Source: Pseudoruegeria sp. SHC-113
Lineage (GTDB): Bacteria; Pseudomonadota; Alphaproteobacteria; Rhodobacterales; Rhodobacteraceae
NCBI RefSeq assembly: GCF_025376885.1
Contig: NZ_JAHUBR010000001.1
Coordinates: forward strand, 124,001-188,000
Length of the DNA stretch: 64,000 bases
Reading direction: 5' to 3'
The translations under genes were made by a program, and so were the position numbers. This document shows positions 8,506 through 18,238 of the stretch, piece after piece (the first letter of the stretch is position 1; every line of letters starts with the position of its first letter). The notes below the pieces were generated by a model. That model had not been told where the DNA came from, ran no database searches, and saw only the letters and a list, made by a program, of their open reading frames with translations.

Positions 8506-9113
8506 AGCGGCGGCCCCGGCATGTCTCCAAGGAGGAGAAGGCGCTCTGGCGCGAGGTGACGAAGCACGACACCCCGATGCACCCTGCCCGGCCCAATCTG
8601 CCGGAGCCGGAGCGCCCTGCCCCCAAGCCGGTCCGCAAGCCCCGGCTCCACCAGCCCGAGGTCCCGGCCCCGCTGGCCGCTTTCCGCATTGGAGCGGAGG
8701 CCAAGCCCAACGCGCCGGGGGATGATCTTCTGCCCACCCTGTCGCGCCGCCTCTCTGAGGCGCCGGTGCATATGGATCAGAAGGCCTATGGTCGCCTGCG
8801 TCGGGGCAAGCTTGCGCCGGAGCGGCGGATCGATTTGCACGGGATGACGCTGGATCAGGCCCATCCAGCTTTGCTGCGTTTCATCACCTCCTCCCACGCG
8901 CGCGGGTTGCGGCTGGTTCTCGTGATCACTGGCAAGGGCAAGCGTGGTGAAGACGAAGGCCCGATCCCGAGGCCGCGTGGGGTGCTCAAGCATCAGGTGC
9001 CGCAATGGCTGCGCGCCGCACCGCTGGGGCCTTTGATCCTGCAAGTCACCGAGGCCCACATCCGCCACGGTGGTGCGGGGGCCTATTACGTTTACCTAAA
9101 GCGCCACCGCTAG
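8502..9113 (+). CDS. Smr-domain (MutS2-type) endonuclease-like protein
   Basis: 203 residues. A disordered, Pro- and basic-rich N-terminal half precedes a C-terminal Smr domain with the three family motifs: DLHGMTLDQA, TGKGKR and HIRHGGAGAYYVYL. Smr domains nick or cleave nucleic acids, and recent work on family members points to mRNA cleavage at collided ribosomes; which applies here is not visible. The start overlaps the mltA stop. The 3' end overlaps the convergent MFS gene by 18 bp. A Smr gene after mltA is conserved in Rhodobacteraceae. Confidence 0.9.
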   Translation: MKRRPRHVSKEEKALWREVTKHDTPMHPARPNLPEPERPAPKPVRKPRLHQPEVPAPLAAFRIGAEAKPNAPGDDLLPTLSRRLSEAPVHMDQKAYGRLRRGKLAPERRIDLHGMTLDQAHPALLRFITSSHARGLRLVLVITGKGKRGEDEGPIPRPRGVLKHQVPQWLRAAPLGPLILQVTEAHIRHGGAGAYYVYLKRHR

Positions 9114-10325
9114 CGGCGCGCGCAGGCGTCGCGCTAAAGGCACCAGCGCGAGGCTGACACCGACAAACACCACCGCAATCCCCCACCCCTGCGCCGGAAA
9201 GGCGAGTCCGGCATCGATCAGAACGCCGCTCAGGATCGGACCCACGGCGGAGCCGAGCACCATGATCGCCGTAGCCACCGCCTTGATCGCACCCAGATGA
9301 CGCGTGCCGAAGAGATCCGCCATCACCGCTGCCGGCAAGGGCGCGTTGGCTCCGGTGGTGAGCGCCATCAGGCCCATCGCCAGCGCGATCCCCGTGAGCC
9401 CGCCAAACCCGGCCAGCGCGCAGAAGCCGAGCGCCATGGGCATTTGGTAGAAAGGTAGCAGCCGCGCCGTGCCGAAACGGTCCACCGCCCAGCCGGTGGC
9501 AAACATCGCGGCCACCGAAAGCCCGGTGTAGAGCGGGAACAGGGCCACAAGCGCAAGGTGGGCAACGCCCTTGGCCTCGGCCACATGCACCTGCTGGAAG
9601 AAAAACGCCGTCACGAAACAGGAGGGCGCAAACAGCGCTGGGGCGAGCAGCCAGAAGGCGCGCGATTGCAGCGCCTCGCGCCGCGTCCAATGCCTGCCTT
9701 CCAGCCCGTGGCTGCTGTCGCTTTCCGCATAGCTCTGCGGCTGGCGTTCGCTGCGCAGCAGGTGGCGCAGCAGGACCGTCGCCGCAACAAGCAGCCCGGC
9801 GCAAAGGAACCAGAGCGATTGCCACGCCGCGATGCCCATGAGCGCGACGAACACGATGGGCAAGAGCGCCTCACCTACGGAAAAGCCGAAGGCCGCGAAG
9901 GCAATCGCCTTGCCCCGGTTCGCCGCAAACCACCGCGCCATGGCGATCATCGCCACATGGCTGGCCATGCCCTGCCCGAACAACCGCAGCAGGAACACCA
10001 CGAAAGGCAGCATCCAGACCTGCGACGCCAGCGCCATGGCGCAACAGGCCACCGCCAACCCCAGCAACACAGCACTGCCCAACCCACGCAGCCGGAACCT
10101 GTCGGCCAGCCCGCCCGCCCAAAGCATCACCGCCGCCGAGGCCAGCGTGCCGCTTGCATAAAGCGCACCCCAGCCGCCGTGGCTCAGCCCGAAATCGGCG
10201 CGGATGTTACCGGCGAAGATCGAGATGAAATAGGTCTGCCCGAAGCCCGAGCAGAGCGCCATCAGCGCCCCCGCGCCGATCCACCGCGCGTTCGCGCGGG
10301 CAAAGCCAAGGGCGCTGTCGCTCAT
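9096..10325 (-). CDS. MFS transporter
   Basis: 409 residues with about 12 hydrophobic segments arranged in two six-helix halves. GGLADRFRLRG after helix 2 and GWAVDRFGTARLLP in the second half are the paired GxxxDRxG-type loops of the major facilitator superfamily. The family includes oxalate/formate- and monocarboxylate-type carriers; the substrate cannot be told from sequence alone. The start overlaps the stop of the upstream lipoprotein hydrolase gene by 4 bp, so the two are co-transcribed. Its 3' end runs into smr, which is convergent. Confidence 0.85.
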   Translation of the reverse strand: MSDSALGFARANARWIGAGALMALCSGFGQTYFISIFAGNIRADFGLSHGGWGALYASGTLASAAVMLWAGGLADRFRLRGLGSAVLLGLAVACCAMALASQVWMLPFVVFLLRLFGQGMASHVAMIAMARWFAANRGKAIAFAAFGFSVGEALLPIVFVALMGIAAWQSLWFLCAGLLVAATVLLRHLLRSERQPQSYAESDSSHGLEGRHWTRREALQSRAFWLLAPALFAPSCFVTAFFFQQVHVAEAKGVAHLALVALFPLYTGLSVAAMFATGWAVDRFGTARLLPFYQMPMALGFCALAGFGGLTGIALAMGLMALTTGANAPLPAAVMADLFGTRHLGAIKAVATAIMVLGSAVGPILSGVLIDAGLAFPAQGWGIAVVFVGVSLALVPLARRLRAPLAVAL

Positions 10326-11434
10326 GGCTGCTCCACCCCGCCGATGGTCTCATAGGTCAGGCGCGTGGCCTCCTGCACCGAGAGGATCGCGCCCGAGACA
10401 GGCCCTGTCCGGCGGCGCGTTTCAGACAGCAGATCATCATGCAGCCCCGCAAGGCGGGTGAAAGCGTCGATCGCCTGTTCAGAGGAGAAGGTGATCATGT
10501 GATTGCCCGCATCGCCATCGGTGAACTCGCTGACGTCGATCACCAGCACGTCAAGCCCTTCGATCTGCGCCGGGTCCTGCACGTTGCCGATCCGGCTCTT
10601 GCTGCCGGTGATCGTGGCCGAAAGCGCCAAGGCGCGGTCCAGCGTGGATGACAGCACGAGGATCGGCTGCGGCAGCGGGCCGATGTCCGCCATCTGGGCG
10701 CGGAAGACATCCACGTCGATGTCCGGCGAGATCAGCGCGACTTCCGAGAACAGCCGGTCACGGTCGGCCGGGCTTGCCAGCGCCACCTGCCGCATCGTCT
10801 CCATCACCAGATGGGAACCGACGCTATGGGCGGCCACGATGACCTCCTTCGCCCCGGCGGCCCGGATCTCGCGCAGGAAGGCCTCGAACGCCCGGCGGCT
10901 GACGAGGATGGAGTCCCGATCCCGCGCATAGCCGAAGGGCGATGCCGCCGAGGGCCACGAGAAATGCACCAAAGGCTCTGTGAAACCGTAATCGGCCTTC
11001 ATCTGCGCCGCCCGGTAAAGCCCTTCGGCGAAATTGGTGTTGAAGCCGTGCACGAAAACGATCACGCGGCCCTCAGCGCCCGGCGTCCGGCGCAATTCTT
11101 CCGCGAGCCGCGCGCGGAATATCGAGGCAGATCCGTAGTTCACGAAGGCCGTGGCAAGGAAATCCTCCTCGGCATCAGGCTCCGGCCCCGGCCATGTTAC
11201 GGAGCCGGGCTTGCGCTCCGGCGGGATGGAAATATCCAGCCGCGCGAAAGAGAGATCCCCGCTGCGCTGGTTGCCATAGGTGCCATCGGCCTCGCGCACG
11301 CGGGTCGTGCCCACGAACACCCGCTCCTGCCGCCCGACCTCTGCCGCCTCGGGTGCAACATAGATCGCCCCGCGCGGCACACAGGCGGTCAGTGCAAAAG
11401 CCAGCAGCGGGGCAAGAAGAACGGCAAGGCGCAA
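10322..11434 (-). CDS. Alpha/beta-hydrolase lipoprotein (DUF900 family)
   Basis: 370 residues. Signal peptide with lipobox LTAC (MRLAVLLAPLLAFALTAC), so a lipid-anchored envelope protein. The hydrolase core shows VFVHGFNTNFAEGLYRAA (oxyanion strand HGFN), FSWPSAA and the nucleophile elbow AAHSVGSHL (Ser in the usual G/A-x-S-x-G turn), with an acid and His expected in VLVIDVSEFTDGDAGNHMI. This matches the DUF900 serine hydrolases, whose substrates are unknown. Forms a two-gene unit with the MFS carrier; hslU lies upstream, 66 bp away. Confidence 0.85.
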   Translation of the reverse strand: MRLAVLLAPLLAFALTACVPRGAIYVAPEAAEVGRQERVFVGTTRVREADGTYGNQRSGDLSFARLDISIPPERKPGSVTWPGPEPDAEEDFLATAFVNYGSASIFRARLAEELRRTPGAEGRVIVFVHGFNTNFAEGLYRAAQMKADYGFTEPLVHFSWPSAASPFGYARDRDSILVSRRAFEAFLREIRAAGAKEVIVAAHSVGSHLVMETMRQVALASPADRDRLFSEVALISPDIDVDVFRAQMADIGPLPQPILVLSSTLDRALALSATITGSKSRIGNVQDPAQIEGLDVLVIDVSEFTDGDAGNHMITFSSEQAIDAFTRLAGLHDDLLSETRRRTGPVSGAILSVQEATRLTYETIGGVEQP

Positions 11435-11500
11435 AGAAAAAGGCTCCGGCAGAACGCGTGGTTTCCCCGAAGCCTTACAGAAGCGCTGCGCGCTGCGCCA

Positions 11501-12811
11501 CTACAGCATGTAGCGGCTCACATCCGTGGCGCTGGCAAGCTCGCCGAGGTTTTCCTCCACGAAGGCCTTGTCCACGGTCACGCTTTTGCCACCCATGTCG
11601 GGCGCGGTGAAGGAGAGCTCTTCAAAGACGCGCTCAAGGATCGTGTAAAGCCGGCGCGCGCCGATGTTCTCGACCGAGCGGTTCACATCCGCCGCGATGG
11701 CCGCCAGCGCTTTGATGCCATCCTCGGTGAAGGTGACTGTCACCTCTTCGGTCTGCATCAGGGCGGTGTATTGGCGGGTGAGCGCGTTGTCTGTCTCGGT
11801 GAGGATGCGCACGAAATCCTCTTCGGTCAGTGCGCGAAGTTCTACCCGGATCGGCAGGCGGCCCTGCAATTCGGGCAACAGATCACTGGGCTTGGCGATA
11901 TGGAACGCGCCCGAGGCGATGAAGAGGATATGATCGGTTTTGACGGGGCCATGTTTTGTGGACACGGTGGTGCCCTCGATCAGCGGCAGCAGATCGCGCT
12001 GCACCCCTTCCCGGCTCACATCCGCCCCGCGCGCATCCGACCGCGCACAGACCTTGTCGATCTCGTCGATGAAAACGATGCCGTTCTGCTCCACCGCTTC
12101 CAGCGCGGCGCGGGTGACGGTTTCATCGTCCAGCAGCTTGTCGGCCTCTTCGCCGATCAGGACCTCGTAGCTCTGTGCCACCGTCATCTTGCGGCGCACG
12201 GTGCGGCCGCCAAAGGCTTTGCCGAAGAGATCGCCAAGGTTCATCATCCCCATCTGCCCTGCCCCGGGCTGGCCCGGCACCTCGAACATGGACATCGGGT
12301 TGCTGGTGTCGCTCACCTCAAGCTCGATTTCGGTGTCGTCCAGCTCGCCGGATTTCAGCTTGCGGCGGAACATTTCCTTCGTGGCCTCGCGTGCGTCCGT
12401 GCCTGCGATGGCGGCAATCACGCGCTCCTCGGCGGCCTGATGCGCCTTGGCCTTCACCTCGTCGCGCATCACTTCGCGCGTCATTACGATGGCGGAGTCC
12501 ACCAGATCGCGCACGATCTGCTCCACGTCGCGGCCGACATAACCGACCTCGGTGAATTTCGTGGCCTCCACCTTTAGGAAGGGCGCTCTGGCGAGCTTCG
12601 CAAGGCGGCGGCTGATCTCGGTTTTGCCCACGCCGGTGGGCCCGATCATCAGGATGTTCTTCGGATAGACTTCATCGCGCAGATCGTCAGACAGCTGCTT
12701 GCGCCGCCAACGATTGCGCAGCGCCACGGCCACGGCGCGCTTGGCGTCCTTCTGGCCGATGATGAAGCGATCCAGCTCGCTCACGATTTCGCGGGGGGTC
12801 AGGTCGGTCAT
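11501..12811 (-). CDS. hslU: ATP-dependent protease ATPase subunit HslU (ClpY)
   Basis: 436 residues. The AAA+ unfoldase of the HslUV protease. Walker [16 protein letters not shown], the pore-loop [10 protein letters not shown], Walker [12 protein letters not shown], sensor region FIASGAFH and the arginine region GRLPIRVEL are all in place, with the I-domain between. The C-terminal SRYML tail is what docks into HslV. Starts within the hslV stop (4-bp overlap), fitting fixed co-expression. Cytosolic. Confidence 0.97.
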   Translation of the reverse strand: MTDLTPREIVSELDRFIIGQKDAKRAVAVALRNRWRRKQLSDDLRDEVYPKNILMIGPTGVGKTEISRRLAKLARAPFLKVEATKFTEVGYVGRDVEQIVRDLVDSAIVMTREVMRDEVKAKAHQAAEERVIAAIAGTDAREATKEMFRRKLKSGELDDTEIELEVSDTSNPMSMFEVPGQPGAGQMGMMNLGDLFGKAFGGRTVRRKMTVAQSYEVLIGEEADKLLDDETVTRAALEAVEQNGIVFIDEIDKVCARSDARGADVSREGVQRDLLPLIEGTTVSTKHGPVKTDHILFIASGAFHIAKPSDLLPELQGRLPIRVELRALTEEDFVRILTETDNALTRQYTALMQTEEVTVTFTEDGIKALAAIAADVNRSVENIGARRLYTILERVFEELSFTAPDMGGKSVTVDKAFVEENLGELASATDVSRYML

Positions 12812-13365
12812 TTGGAGATCTTCTCCACGGTCAGATTGCCATTGGTATACACACAGATGTCGGCGGCGATGGCCATGGCCTGCCGGGCGGTGGCCTCGGC
12901 ATCCAGATCCGCCGCCAGAAGCCCGCGCGCGGCGGCCAGGGCGAAATTGCCGCCCGAGCCGATGGCGGCCACGTCATGCTCGGGCTCCAGCACGTCGCCC
13001 GCGCCGGTGATCACCAGCAGATCCTTGCCGTCGGTCACGATCAGCATGGCCTCCAGCTTCTGCAGGTATTTGTCGGTGCGCCAGTCCTTCGCCAGCTCCA
13101 CCGAAGCGCGGGCCAGCTGGCCCGGTGTGGCCTCAAGCTTGGCCTCCAGCCGCTCCAGCAGGGTGAAGGCATCGGCGGTGGAGCCGGCAAACCCGGCCAC
13201 CACGTCGTAGCCCCCGGGCGACAAGCGGCGCACCTTGCGTGCCGTGCCCTTGATCACCGTCTGCCCGAGGCTCACTTGCCCGTCACCGGCAATCACCACC
13301 TCGCCGCCTTTGCGCACGCCGATGATCGTGGTGCCGTGCCAGCCGGGAAATTGATCGTCTGCCAT
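12808..13365 (-). CDS. hslV: ATP-dependent protease catalytic subunit HslV
   Basis: 185 residues. A proteasome-beta-like N-terminal nucleophile hydrolase: the GTTIIGVRK segment supplies the catalytic Thr after removal of a short propeptide ([11 protein letters not shown]). [26 protein letters not shown] and [14 protein letters not shown] are family hallmarks. The ATG is preceded by GGAGAGA at good spacing; a longer frame upstream adds 57 unconserved residues. Order hslV-hslU, overlapping by 4 bp. Damage- and stress-related turnover of cytosolic proteins. Confidence 0.96.
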   Translation of the reverse strand: MADDQFPGWHGTTIIGVRKGGEVVIAGDGQVSLGQTVIKGTARKVRRLSPGGYDVVAGFAGSTADAFTLLERLEAKLEATPGQLARASVELAKDWRTDKYLQKLEAMLIVTDGKDLLVITGAGDVLEPEHDVAAIGSGGNFALAAARGLLAADLDAEATARQAMAIAADICVYTNGNLTVEKISK

Positions 13366-13478
13366 GGATCTCTCCTTTTCGTCCTGCCCTATATGGCGAG
13401 CATGGGGCCAAGCGGCAACCCGACGCGGCGGAAACCGGGCGGCTTGAGGCGGGATTGCACACGGGCTAGCGTGGCCGC

Positions 13479-14390
13479 ATGGCAGTGGCAAAACGGCTCC
13501 GCATCTATCTTGATCCCGGCATGCGCGCCGCTGCACAGGCGGGCAAGCATAATTTCCTGCGCCTCGTGCAGGAGGTCTGCGAGGGCGAAGGCTTTACGGT
13601 GGAGTTCTGCCCCTCCAGCGAGCGCGAGCGCCTGAAATCCGCCGCGCGCCGGGGCTATACGCTTTTCCACATGGAGCCGCCCTTCCATCCCCGCGCGCTC
13701 ACCTTCCGGCGCGTCTACCACTACCCCTTCTGGCAGATCGAAGCCTCGGAGAAACGCTGGGAATGGGAGGTAACGTGCACCCCCTTTGAACCCGCCAATA
13801 CAGACCCTGTTCAGGCCAAATCCTTCGCAGATCGCTGGCGCAATACCCTGTTTGCGGATTGGCCCGCCCCCAGCCGGAGCGGCTTCGTCTATATCCCCCT
13901 GCAGGGCCGCCTGCGCGATCACCGCAGCTTTCAAAGCTGCAGCCCGCTTGCCATGATCGAAACGACGCTTGCGCAGGAGCGCAATCGCCCCATCGTCGCG
14001 GCGCTGCATCCGCGCGAGGTCTACACACCGGAGGAGATCGACGCCCTGCAGGCGCTGGCCGCCCGCCACCCTCGCCTCACGATTGAGACCGGCGGCATGG
14101 AGCGCTTGCTGCCCGCTTGCGATTACGTGGTGACGCAGAACTCGTCGGTCGCCTTCATGGGCTACTACCTGCACAAACCGGCGATCCTTTTCGGGCAGAT
14201 CGATTTCCACCACATCGCCGTCTCCGCTGCCACTGACCCCGAAGCGGCCTTCGCCCGCATCCTCTCTCATTCGCCGGACTACGATCGCTACCTGCACTGG
14301 TTCCTGCAAGAGAAGGCCATCAATGCAGGCCGCCCCGACGCGAAGGCGCAGATCCTCACCACCCTGCGCGCCCGTGGGTGGGAAATCTGA
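13479..14390 (+). CDS. Capsule-synthesis (KpsC/KpsS)-like glycosyltransferase, orphan
   Basis: 303 residues. I recognise a family resemblance rather than a named gene. [42 protein letters not shown] and the [11 protein letters not shown] segment resemble the Capsule_synth/KpsC-KpsS type of glycosyltransferases that add Kdo-linker or capsule sugars. No signal peptide or membrane segment, so cytosolic. It stands alone, divergent from hslV, with no other capsule gene near it; the exopolysaccharide locus lies 36 kb away. Converges on trxA with a shared terminator. A remote UDP-GlcNAc-epimerase-like fold is an alternative reading. Confidence 0.6.
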   Translation: MAVAKRLRIYLDPGMRAAAQAGKHNFLRLVQEVCEGEGFTVEFCPSSERERLKSAARRGYTLFHMEPPFHPRALTFRRVYHYPFWQIEASEKRWEWEVTCTPFEPANTDPVQAKSFADRWRNTLFADWPAPSRSGFVYIPLQGRLRDHRSFQSCSPLAMIETTLAQERNRPIVAALHPREVYTPEEIDALQALAARHPRLTIETGGMERLLPACDYVVTQNSSVAFMGYYLHKPAILFGQIDFHHIAVSAATDPEAAFARILSHSPDYDRYLHWFLQEKAINAGRPDAKAQILTTLRARGWEI

Positions 14391-14421
14391 CTCCTCTGGA
14401 AGACACCGCCGGAGGCATGAA

Positions 14422-14447
14422 AAAAGGCGCCTCGAAGAGCGCCTTTT
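14422..14447. terminator. Bidirectional terminator between the KpsC-like gene and trxA
   Basis: AAAAGGCGC/GCGCCTTTT stem with an 8-nt loop, T run on the right and A run on the left, sitting between two convergent stops. Confidence 0.85.
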
Positions 14448-14471
14448 CTATCCGTCCGGTGGCAGAAAGCC

Positions 14472-14792
14472 TCAGATCGCTTCTTCGATCCAGCTTTGCA
14501 GGGCCGCTTTCGGAGCAGCGCCCACCTTGTTGGAGATCACCTGACCGTCCTTGAACATGAACAGCGCCGGGATGCCGCGTACACCCATCTGGGCCGGGGA
14601 GTTCGGGTTCTCGTCTACGTTCACTTTGACGATCTTCACCTTGCCGTCGTATTCGGCGGAGAGCTCTTCCAGAGCCGGGCCGATCTGTTTGCACGGGCCG
14701 CACCATTCGGCCCAGAAATCCACCACAACGGGGATGCTGGAATTGCGGACTTCGGCGTCGAACGTGTCGTCGGTGACTGCTACGGTCGCCAT
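14472..14792 (-). CDS. trxA: Thioredoxin 1
   Basis: 106 residues, the standard single-domain length. Redox motif [11 protein letters not shown], the cis-proline turn GIPALFMF and the conserved VDENPN segment are present. It reduces disulfides in cytosolic proteins using thioredoxin reductase. The ATG has a strong AGGAGGT ribosome site. Immediately downstream of addA, with its own promoter overlapping the addA stop. The position after addA is conserved in many alphaproteobacteria. Confidence 0.97.
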   Translation of the reverse strand: MATVAVTDDTFDAEVRNSSIPVVVDFWAEWCGPCKQIGPALEELSAEYDGKVKIVKVNVDENPNSPAQMGVRGIPALFMFKDGQVISNKVGAAPKAALQSWIEEAI

Positions 14793-14829
14793 GGGCGTAC
14801 CTCCTGATGAAATCTGGCGTTGGCTAGGG

Positions 14830-14858
14830 AACGTATGGAGGCCGCCCAACAAGGTCAA
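14830..14858 (-). promoter_or_regulatory. Probable trxA promoter
   Basis: On the minus strand TTGACC, a 17-bp spacer and TACGTT sit just upstream of trxA. The -35-like hexamer overlaps the addA stop codon. Sigma-70-like by inspection only. Confidence 0.4.
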
Positions 14859-17800
14859 GATGTAGCGGTGCGCCCGAGGGCAGCCATCACGGCCTCGTGT
14901 GAGAGCGGCATCAGCGTGGCGTCGCGCGTCCAAAGGATCGCAGGGGCAATCTCGCGCCCCGGAAAGATCGCCTCCAAAGCCGCCACATAGGCCCCCATCT
15001 GGCGCAACAGCCCTTCGGGCACCTCGGATTCCTCCTTTGGCACCAGTTGGTTCGTCTTGAAATCCACCACCGTCACCCGCTCGGGCGTCACGATCAGCCT
15101 GTCCACCGTGCCTTGAATCCGCTGCCCGCCAAGCGCCGCCACCGGGGCCGTCAAATCTACTTCCGCCAGCGTGTCCGCGTCAAAAAGCATCGCCAGATGC
15201 GGCGCTTTGATCACGCCCGCCGCCTCGGCGAGCATATCGGCCATGTCGCCCGTGGGCAGCTCGGCGGCCTGAAACAGGCGCTGCGCCATTTCCGGCCAGA
15301 GGGATTCGGGGTGGTCGGGCAGATGTTCGAGCAAGAGGTGAATCGCCGTGCCGCGCTGCAGGGCTGCCTCTTCGTCCCAATCCTCCAGCACCCCCGCCAA
15401 CGCCTTCGCGCCGCCAAGATCGGACGGCGTGAGCACGGGTGTTTGCGCGGATGGGCGCGGTTGTGCGCGTTGCGCCGCCCATTCGGGAAGATCGGGCAAA
15501 GGCGCATCCTGTGCCCCTGCCCCGTCGCTCGCCGTTTGCGGCCATGCGCCGGTTTCCAGCCGAAGCCCCGGCGCGCCGAAAAAGTCCTGCTCCACGGCGC
15601 CGGCCGCTTTCAGCCCCGCTTCGATCAGGTCAAACCACGTGTCCCCGGATTTCCCCAGATCGCCGCAGGCGCAGGTGATCAGCCATTTCTCCGCCCGCGT
15701 TGCGGCCACGTACAAAAGCCGCATCCGTTCGGCATACTGCACCGCTTTCTCGGCCTCCATCGCGGCCTCCATCGGCGCGGGCTGGGCGATGCCGCCGACC
15801 TTCCACATCGGCAGACCGTCTTCCGAGCGATAGATGTCGTCCCGAAGCCTGATCGGGCGCTGGCCGGTGTCGGGCAGGATCACGATCGGCGCTTCCAGCC
15901 CCTTGGAGCCATGCACCGTCATCACCCGGATCTTGCCACCGCCGCTGTCGAGCTGGCGCTTGATCTCCACCTCTTCGCTTTGCAGCCAGGCAAGGAAGCC
16001 GGTGAGGCTCGGCACCTCGCTGTTTTCATAAGACAGCGCCTGATCCAACAGGGCATCGATGCCGTCTTCGGCCTCCTCGCCAAGGCGGGAAAGCAGCCGG
16101 TAGCGCCCCTGATGGCGGGTCAGGAGCCGCTCGATCAGTTCGAAAGGCCGCAGGAAATCGGCCTCGCGCCGCAGATCGTCCAGCACCGCAAGCGTATCGG
16201 TGTGCTGATCGCGCGCCTCGCGCAGGGCCTGCCAGAGCCTGCGCGCGCCCCGCCCCTGTGCCAGCGTGTAAAGCTGCTGCTCGCTCCAGCCAAAGAGCGG
16301 CGAGCGCAGCGCGGCGGCGAGGGAAAGATCGTCCTCCGGCAGGGCCAGGAAGGCCAGCAGCGCGATGATGTCCTTAACCGCCAGTTCGCCGCCCACTTTC
16401 AGCCGGTCCGCGCCCGCTATTTCCAGCCCCTGCTCCTTGCAGGCGCGGATGATCTCGTGGAACAGGGCCGAGCGGCGCTGCACGAGGATCAGGAAATCGC
16501 CGGGCTGCACCGCGCGCGCCTCGCTGGCGCTTTGGGGCAGCGGTTCGCGGCTGTCGATCATGCGCTTGATCTCGCCCGCGATCATCCGCGCCAGCCGCAC
16601 CGAATGGTGATCCTCGCTGGGCTTGTCCACGGGATCAAACCAGTCGCCCGGCTCTTCCTTTTCAGTTTTTTCCACGAGCGGCCAGAGATCGCAGCGCCCC
16701 GGCAGATCGCGGTTGAAGGCGATGTGGCGGGAAATGTCGCCAAGGTTAGCGGCTAGCGGGCCTTCGAAAATCTTGTCCACCAGCTGCAGCACGGCGGGGC
16801 TGGAGCGGAAGGAGTATTCCAGCTGCAAGGCCTGCAAGCCCCGCCCCGAGGGCGCAAGGCGGGCAGCAAAGTGATCGCGCATCCGGTCAAACGCGCCGGG
16901 ATCGGCTCCTTGAAAGGAGTAGATCGATTGTTTCTTGTCGCCGACCACGAAAATCGTGCGCTCCACATCCTCGCGCGCGCCGGTGCCCGCCGTGAACTCC
17001 TGCGCAAGGCTTTCGATCACCGCCCATTGCGTTGGCGAGGTGTCCTGCGCTTCGTCCACGAGGATATGGTCGATGCCGCCATCAAGCCGAAACAGCACCC
17101 ATTGCGCCACGGCGGGATCGGTGAGCAGCTGGCGGGCCTTCAGGATCAGATCGTCGAAATCAAGCCAGCCCCGCGCCTGCTTGCGCCGCTCGTACTCCGG
17201 CAGGAAGGCGGCGGCGAACTGGTGCAGAGCAAAGGTTTTTCGGGCGGTATAGAGACTGTATTGCGCAAATCGCGCCGCCTCGATGCGCTCCATGAAAGCG
17301 TCGAGCTCGGGCAGGATCGGCTCCAACGCCTCGCGCGCGGCCTTGTGGTTGGATTGCGGCACGCCCCCCACCTTGGCCCGATCTTTGCGGTCGCCACTCT
17401 TGTAGAGAAAGGCATCGCACAGCGCGTCGAAGTCTGCGGGCCCCGGCTCCTTCACATTGATCGTCGCCAGCGCAGCGGCGAGCTTCTGATAGGTGGCCGA
17501 CTGGCCACGCAGCATCGGCAGAAGCTCACCGAACAGCGCGGGTTCGCTGCCATCGAAAGCCAGCGCGATGGCAGCCTGCTCATCGAACCTCGGCGGCAAG
17601 CCGAAGCCTGCCAGAACCGCATCCATCGTTGGGGCCGCGCCGAAATCGGCGGCGAGGCGGCAGACTTCTGCCGTGAGCGCGGCGAAATCCTCACCGGTGT
17701 GATGGGCGGCCATGCCATCAATCAGCCCCTGCAGCGGGCCATCGGCCATTTCTTCCACGATCTGCTCACGCAAGAGCAGCGCGGCGCGGTCGTCCATTTC

Positions 17801-18238
17801 GGTAAACTGCGGCGAGACGCGGGCTTCCAGCGGGAAGCGGCGCAAAAGCGAGGCGCAGAAGGAGTGGATCGTCTGGATCTTCAGCCCGCCCGGCGTTTCG
17901 ATGGCGCGTGCAAAGAGCCTGCGCGCGGTGCGTAGATGTTCGGCATCGATCGTGCCCTCCTCGCCCAGATCGCGCAATTCGGCGCGCAGGGCGTCATCGG
18001 GTTTCATGGCCCAGCCGCCAAGGCGACGGAACAGGCGGTTCTGCATCTCGCTGGCGGCGGCCTTGGTGTAGGTCAGGCAAAGGATGTGCTGCGGCTCCAA
18101 CCCGGTGAGCAGCAGCCGGGCCACGCGATCGGTGAGCACCCGCGTCTTGCCGGAGCCGGCGTTGGCGGAAAGCCAGGTGGAGGCCAGCGGATCGGCGGCG
18201 ATCACCTGCCGCTCTGTGGCGTCATCGCGCGGACTCAT
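14855..18238 (-). CDS. addA: AddAB helicase-nuclease, subunit AddA
   Basis: 1127 residues. UvrD-type helicase with a C-terminal RecB-family nuclease. Seen: Walker [13 protein letters not shown] near the start, Walker [27 protein letters not shown], the [14 protein letters not shown] motif, [15 protein letters not shown], and the nuclease block [12 protein letters not shown] with catalytic D and K. With AddB it resects double-strand breaks for RecA loading. The start [11 protein letters not shown] overlaps the addB stop (ATGA); the upstream extension is unconserved. Confidence 0.96.
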   Translation of the reverse strand: MSPRDDATERQVIAADPLASTWLSANAGSGKTRVLTDRVARLLLTGLEPQHILCLTYTKAAASEMQNRLFRRLGGWAMKPDDALRAELRDLGEEGTIDAEHLRTARRLFARAIETPGGLKIQTIHSFCASLLRRFPLEARVSPQFTEMDDRAALLLREQIVEEMADGPLQGLIDGMAAHHTGEDFAALTAEVCRLAADFGAAPTMDAVLAGFGLPPRFDEQAAIALAFDGSEPALFGELLPMLRGQSATYQKLAAALATINVKEPGPADFDALCDAFLYKSGDRKDRAKVGGVPQSNHKAAREALEPILPELDAFMERIEAARFAQYSLYTARKTFALHQFAAAFLPEYERRKQARGWLDFDDLILKARQLLTDPAVAQWVLFRLDGGIDHILVDEAQDTSPTQWAVIESLAQEFTAGTGAREDVERTIFVVGDKKQSIYSFQGADPGAFDRMRDHFAARLAPSGRGLQALQLEYSFRSSPAVLQLVDKIFEGPLAANLGDISRHIAFNRDLPGRCDLWPLVEKTEKEEPGDWFDPVDKPSEDHHSVRLARMIAGEIKRMIDSREPLPQSASEARAVQPGDFLILVQRRSALFHEIIRACKEQGLEIAGADRLKVGGELAVKDIIALLAFLALPEDDLSLAAALRSPLFGWSEQQLYTLAQGRGARRLWQALREARDQHTDTLAVLDDLRREADFLRPFELIERLLTRHQGRYRLLSRLGEEAEDGIDALLDQALSYENSEVPSLTGFLAWLQSEEVEIKRQLDSGGGKIRVMTVHGSKGLEAPIVILPDTGQRPIRLRDDIYRSEDGLPMWKVGGIAQPAPMEAAMEAEKAVQYAERMRLLYVAATRAEKWLITCACGDLGKSGDTWFDLIEAGLKAAGAVEQDFFGAPGLRLETGAWPQTASDGAGAQDAPLPDLPEWAAQRAQPRPSAQTPVLTPSDLGGAKALAGVLEDWDEEAALQRGTAIHLLLEHLPDHPESLWPEMAQRLFQAAELPTGDMADMLAEAAGVIKAPHLAMLFDADTLAEVDLTAPVAALGGQRIQGTVDRLIVTPERVTVVDFKTNQLVPKEESEVPEGLLRQMGAYVAALEAIFPGREIAPAILWTRDATLMPLSHEAVMAALGRTATS

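Noticed and set aside
10811-12577. 588-codon open frame antisense to the lipoprotein hydrolase and hslU
   Set aside because: Crosses two well-supported genes on the other strand and has no homologous content.
15047-16756. 569-codon open frame antisense to addA
   Set aside because: Mirror frame of a high-GC gene; no start context, no recognisable domain.
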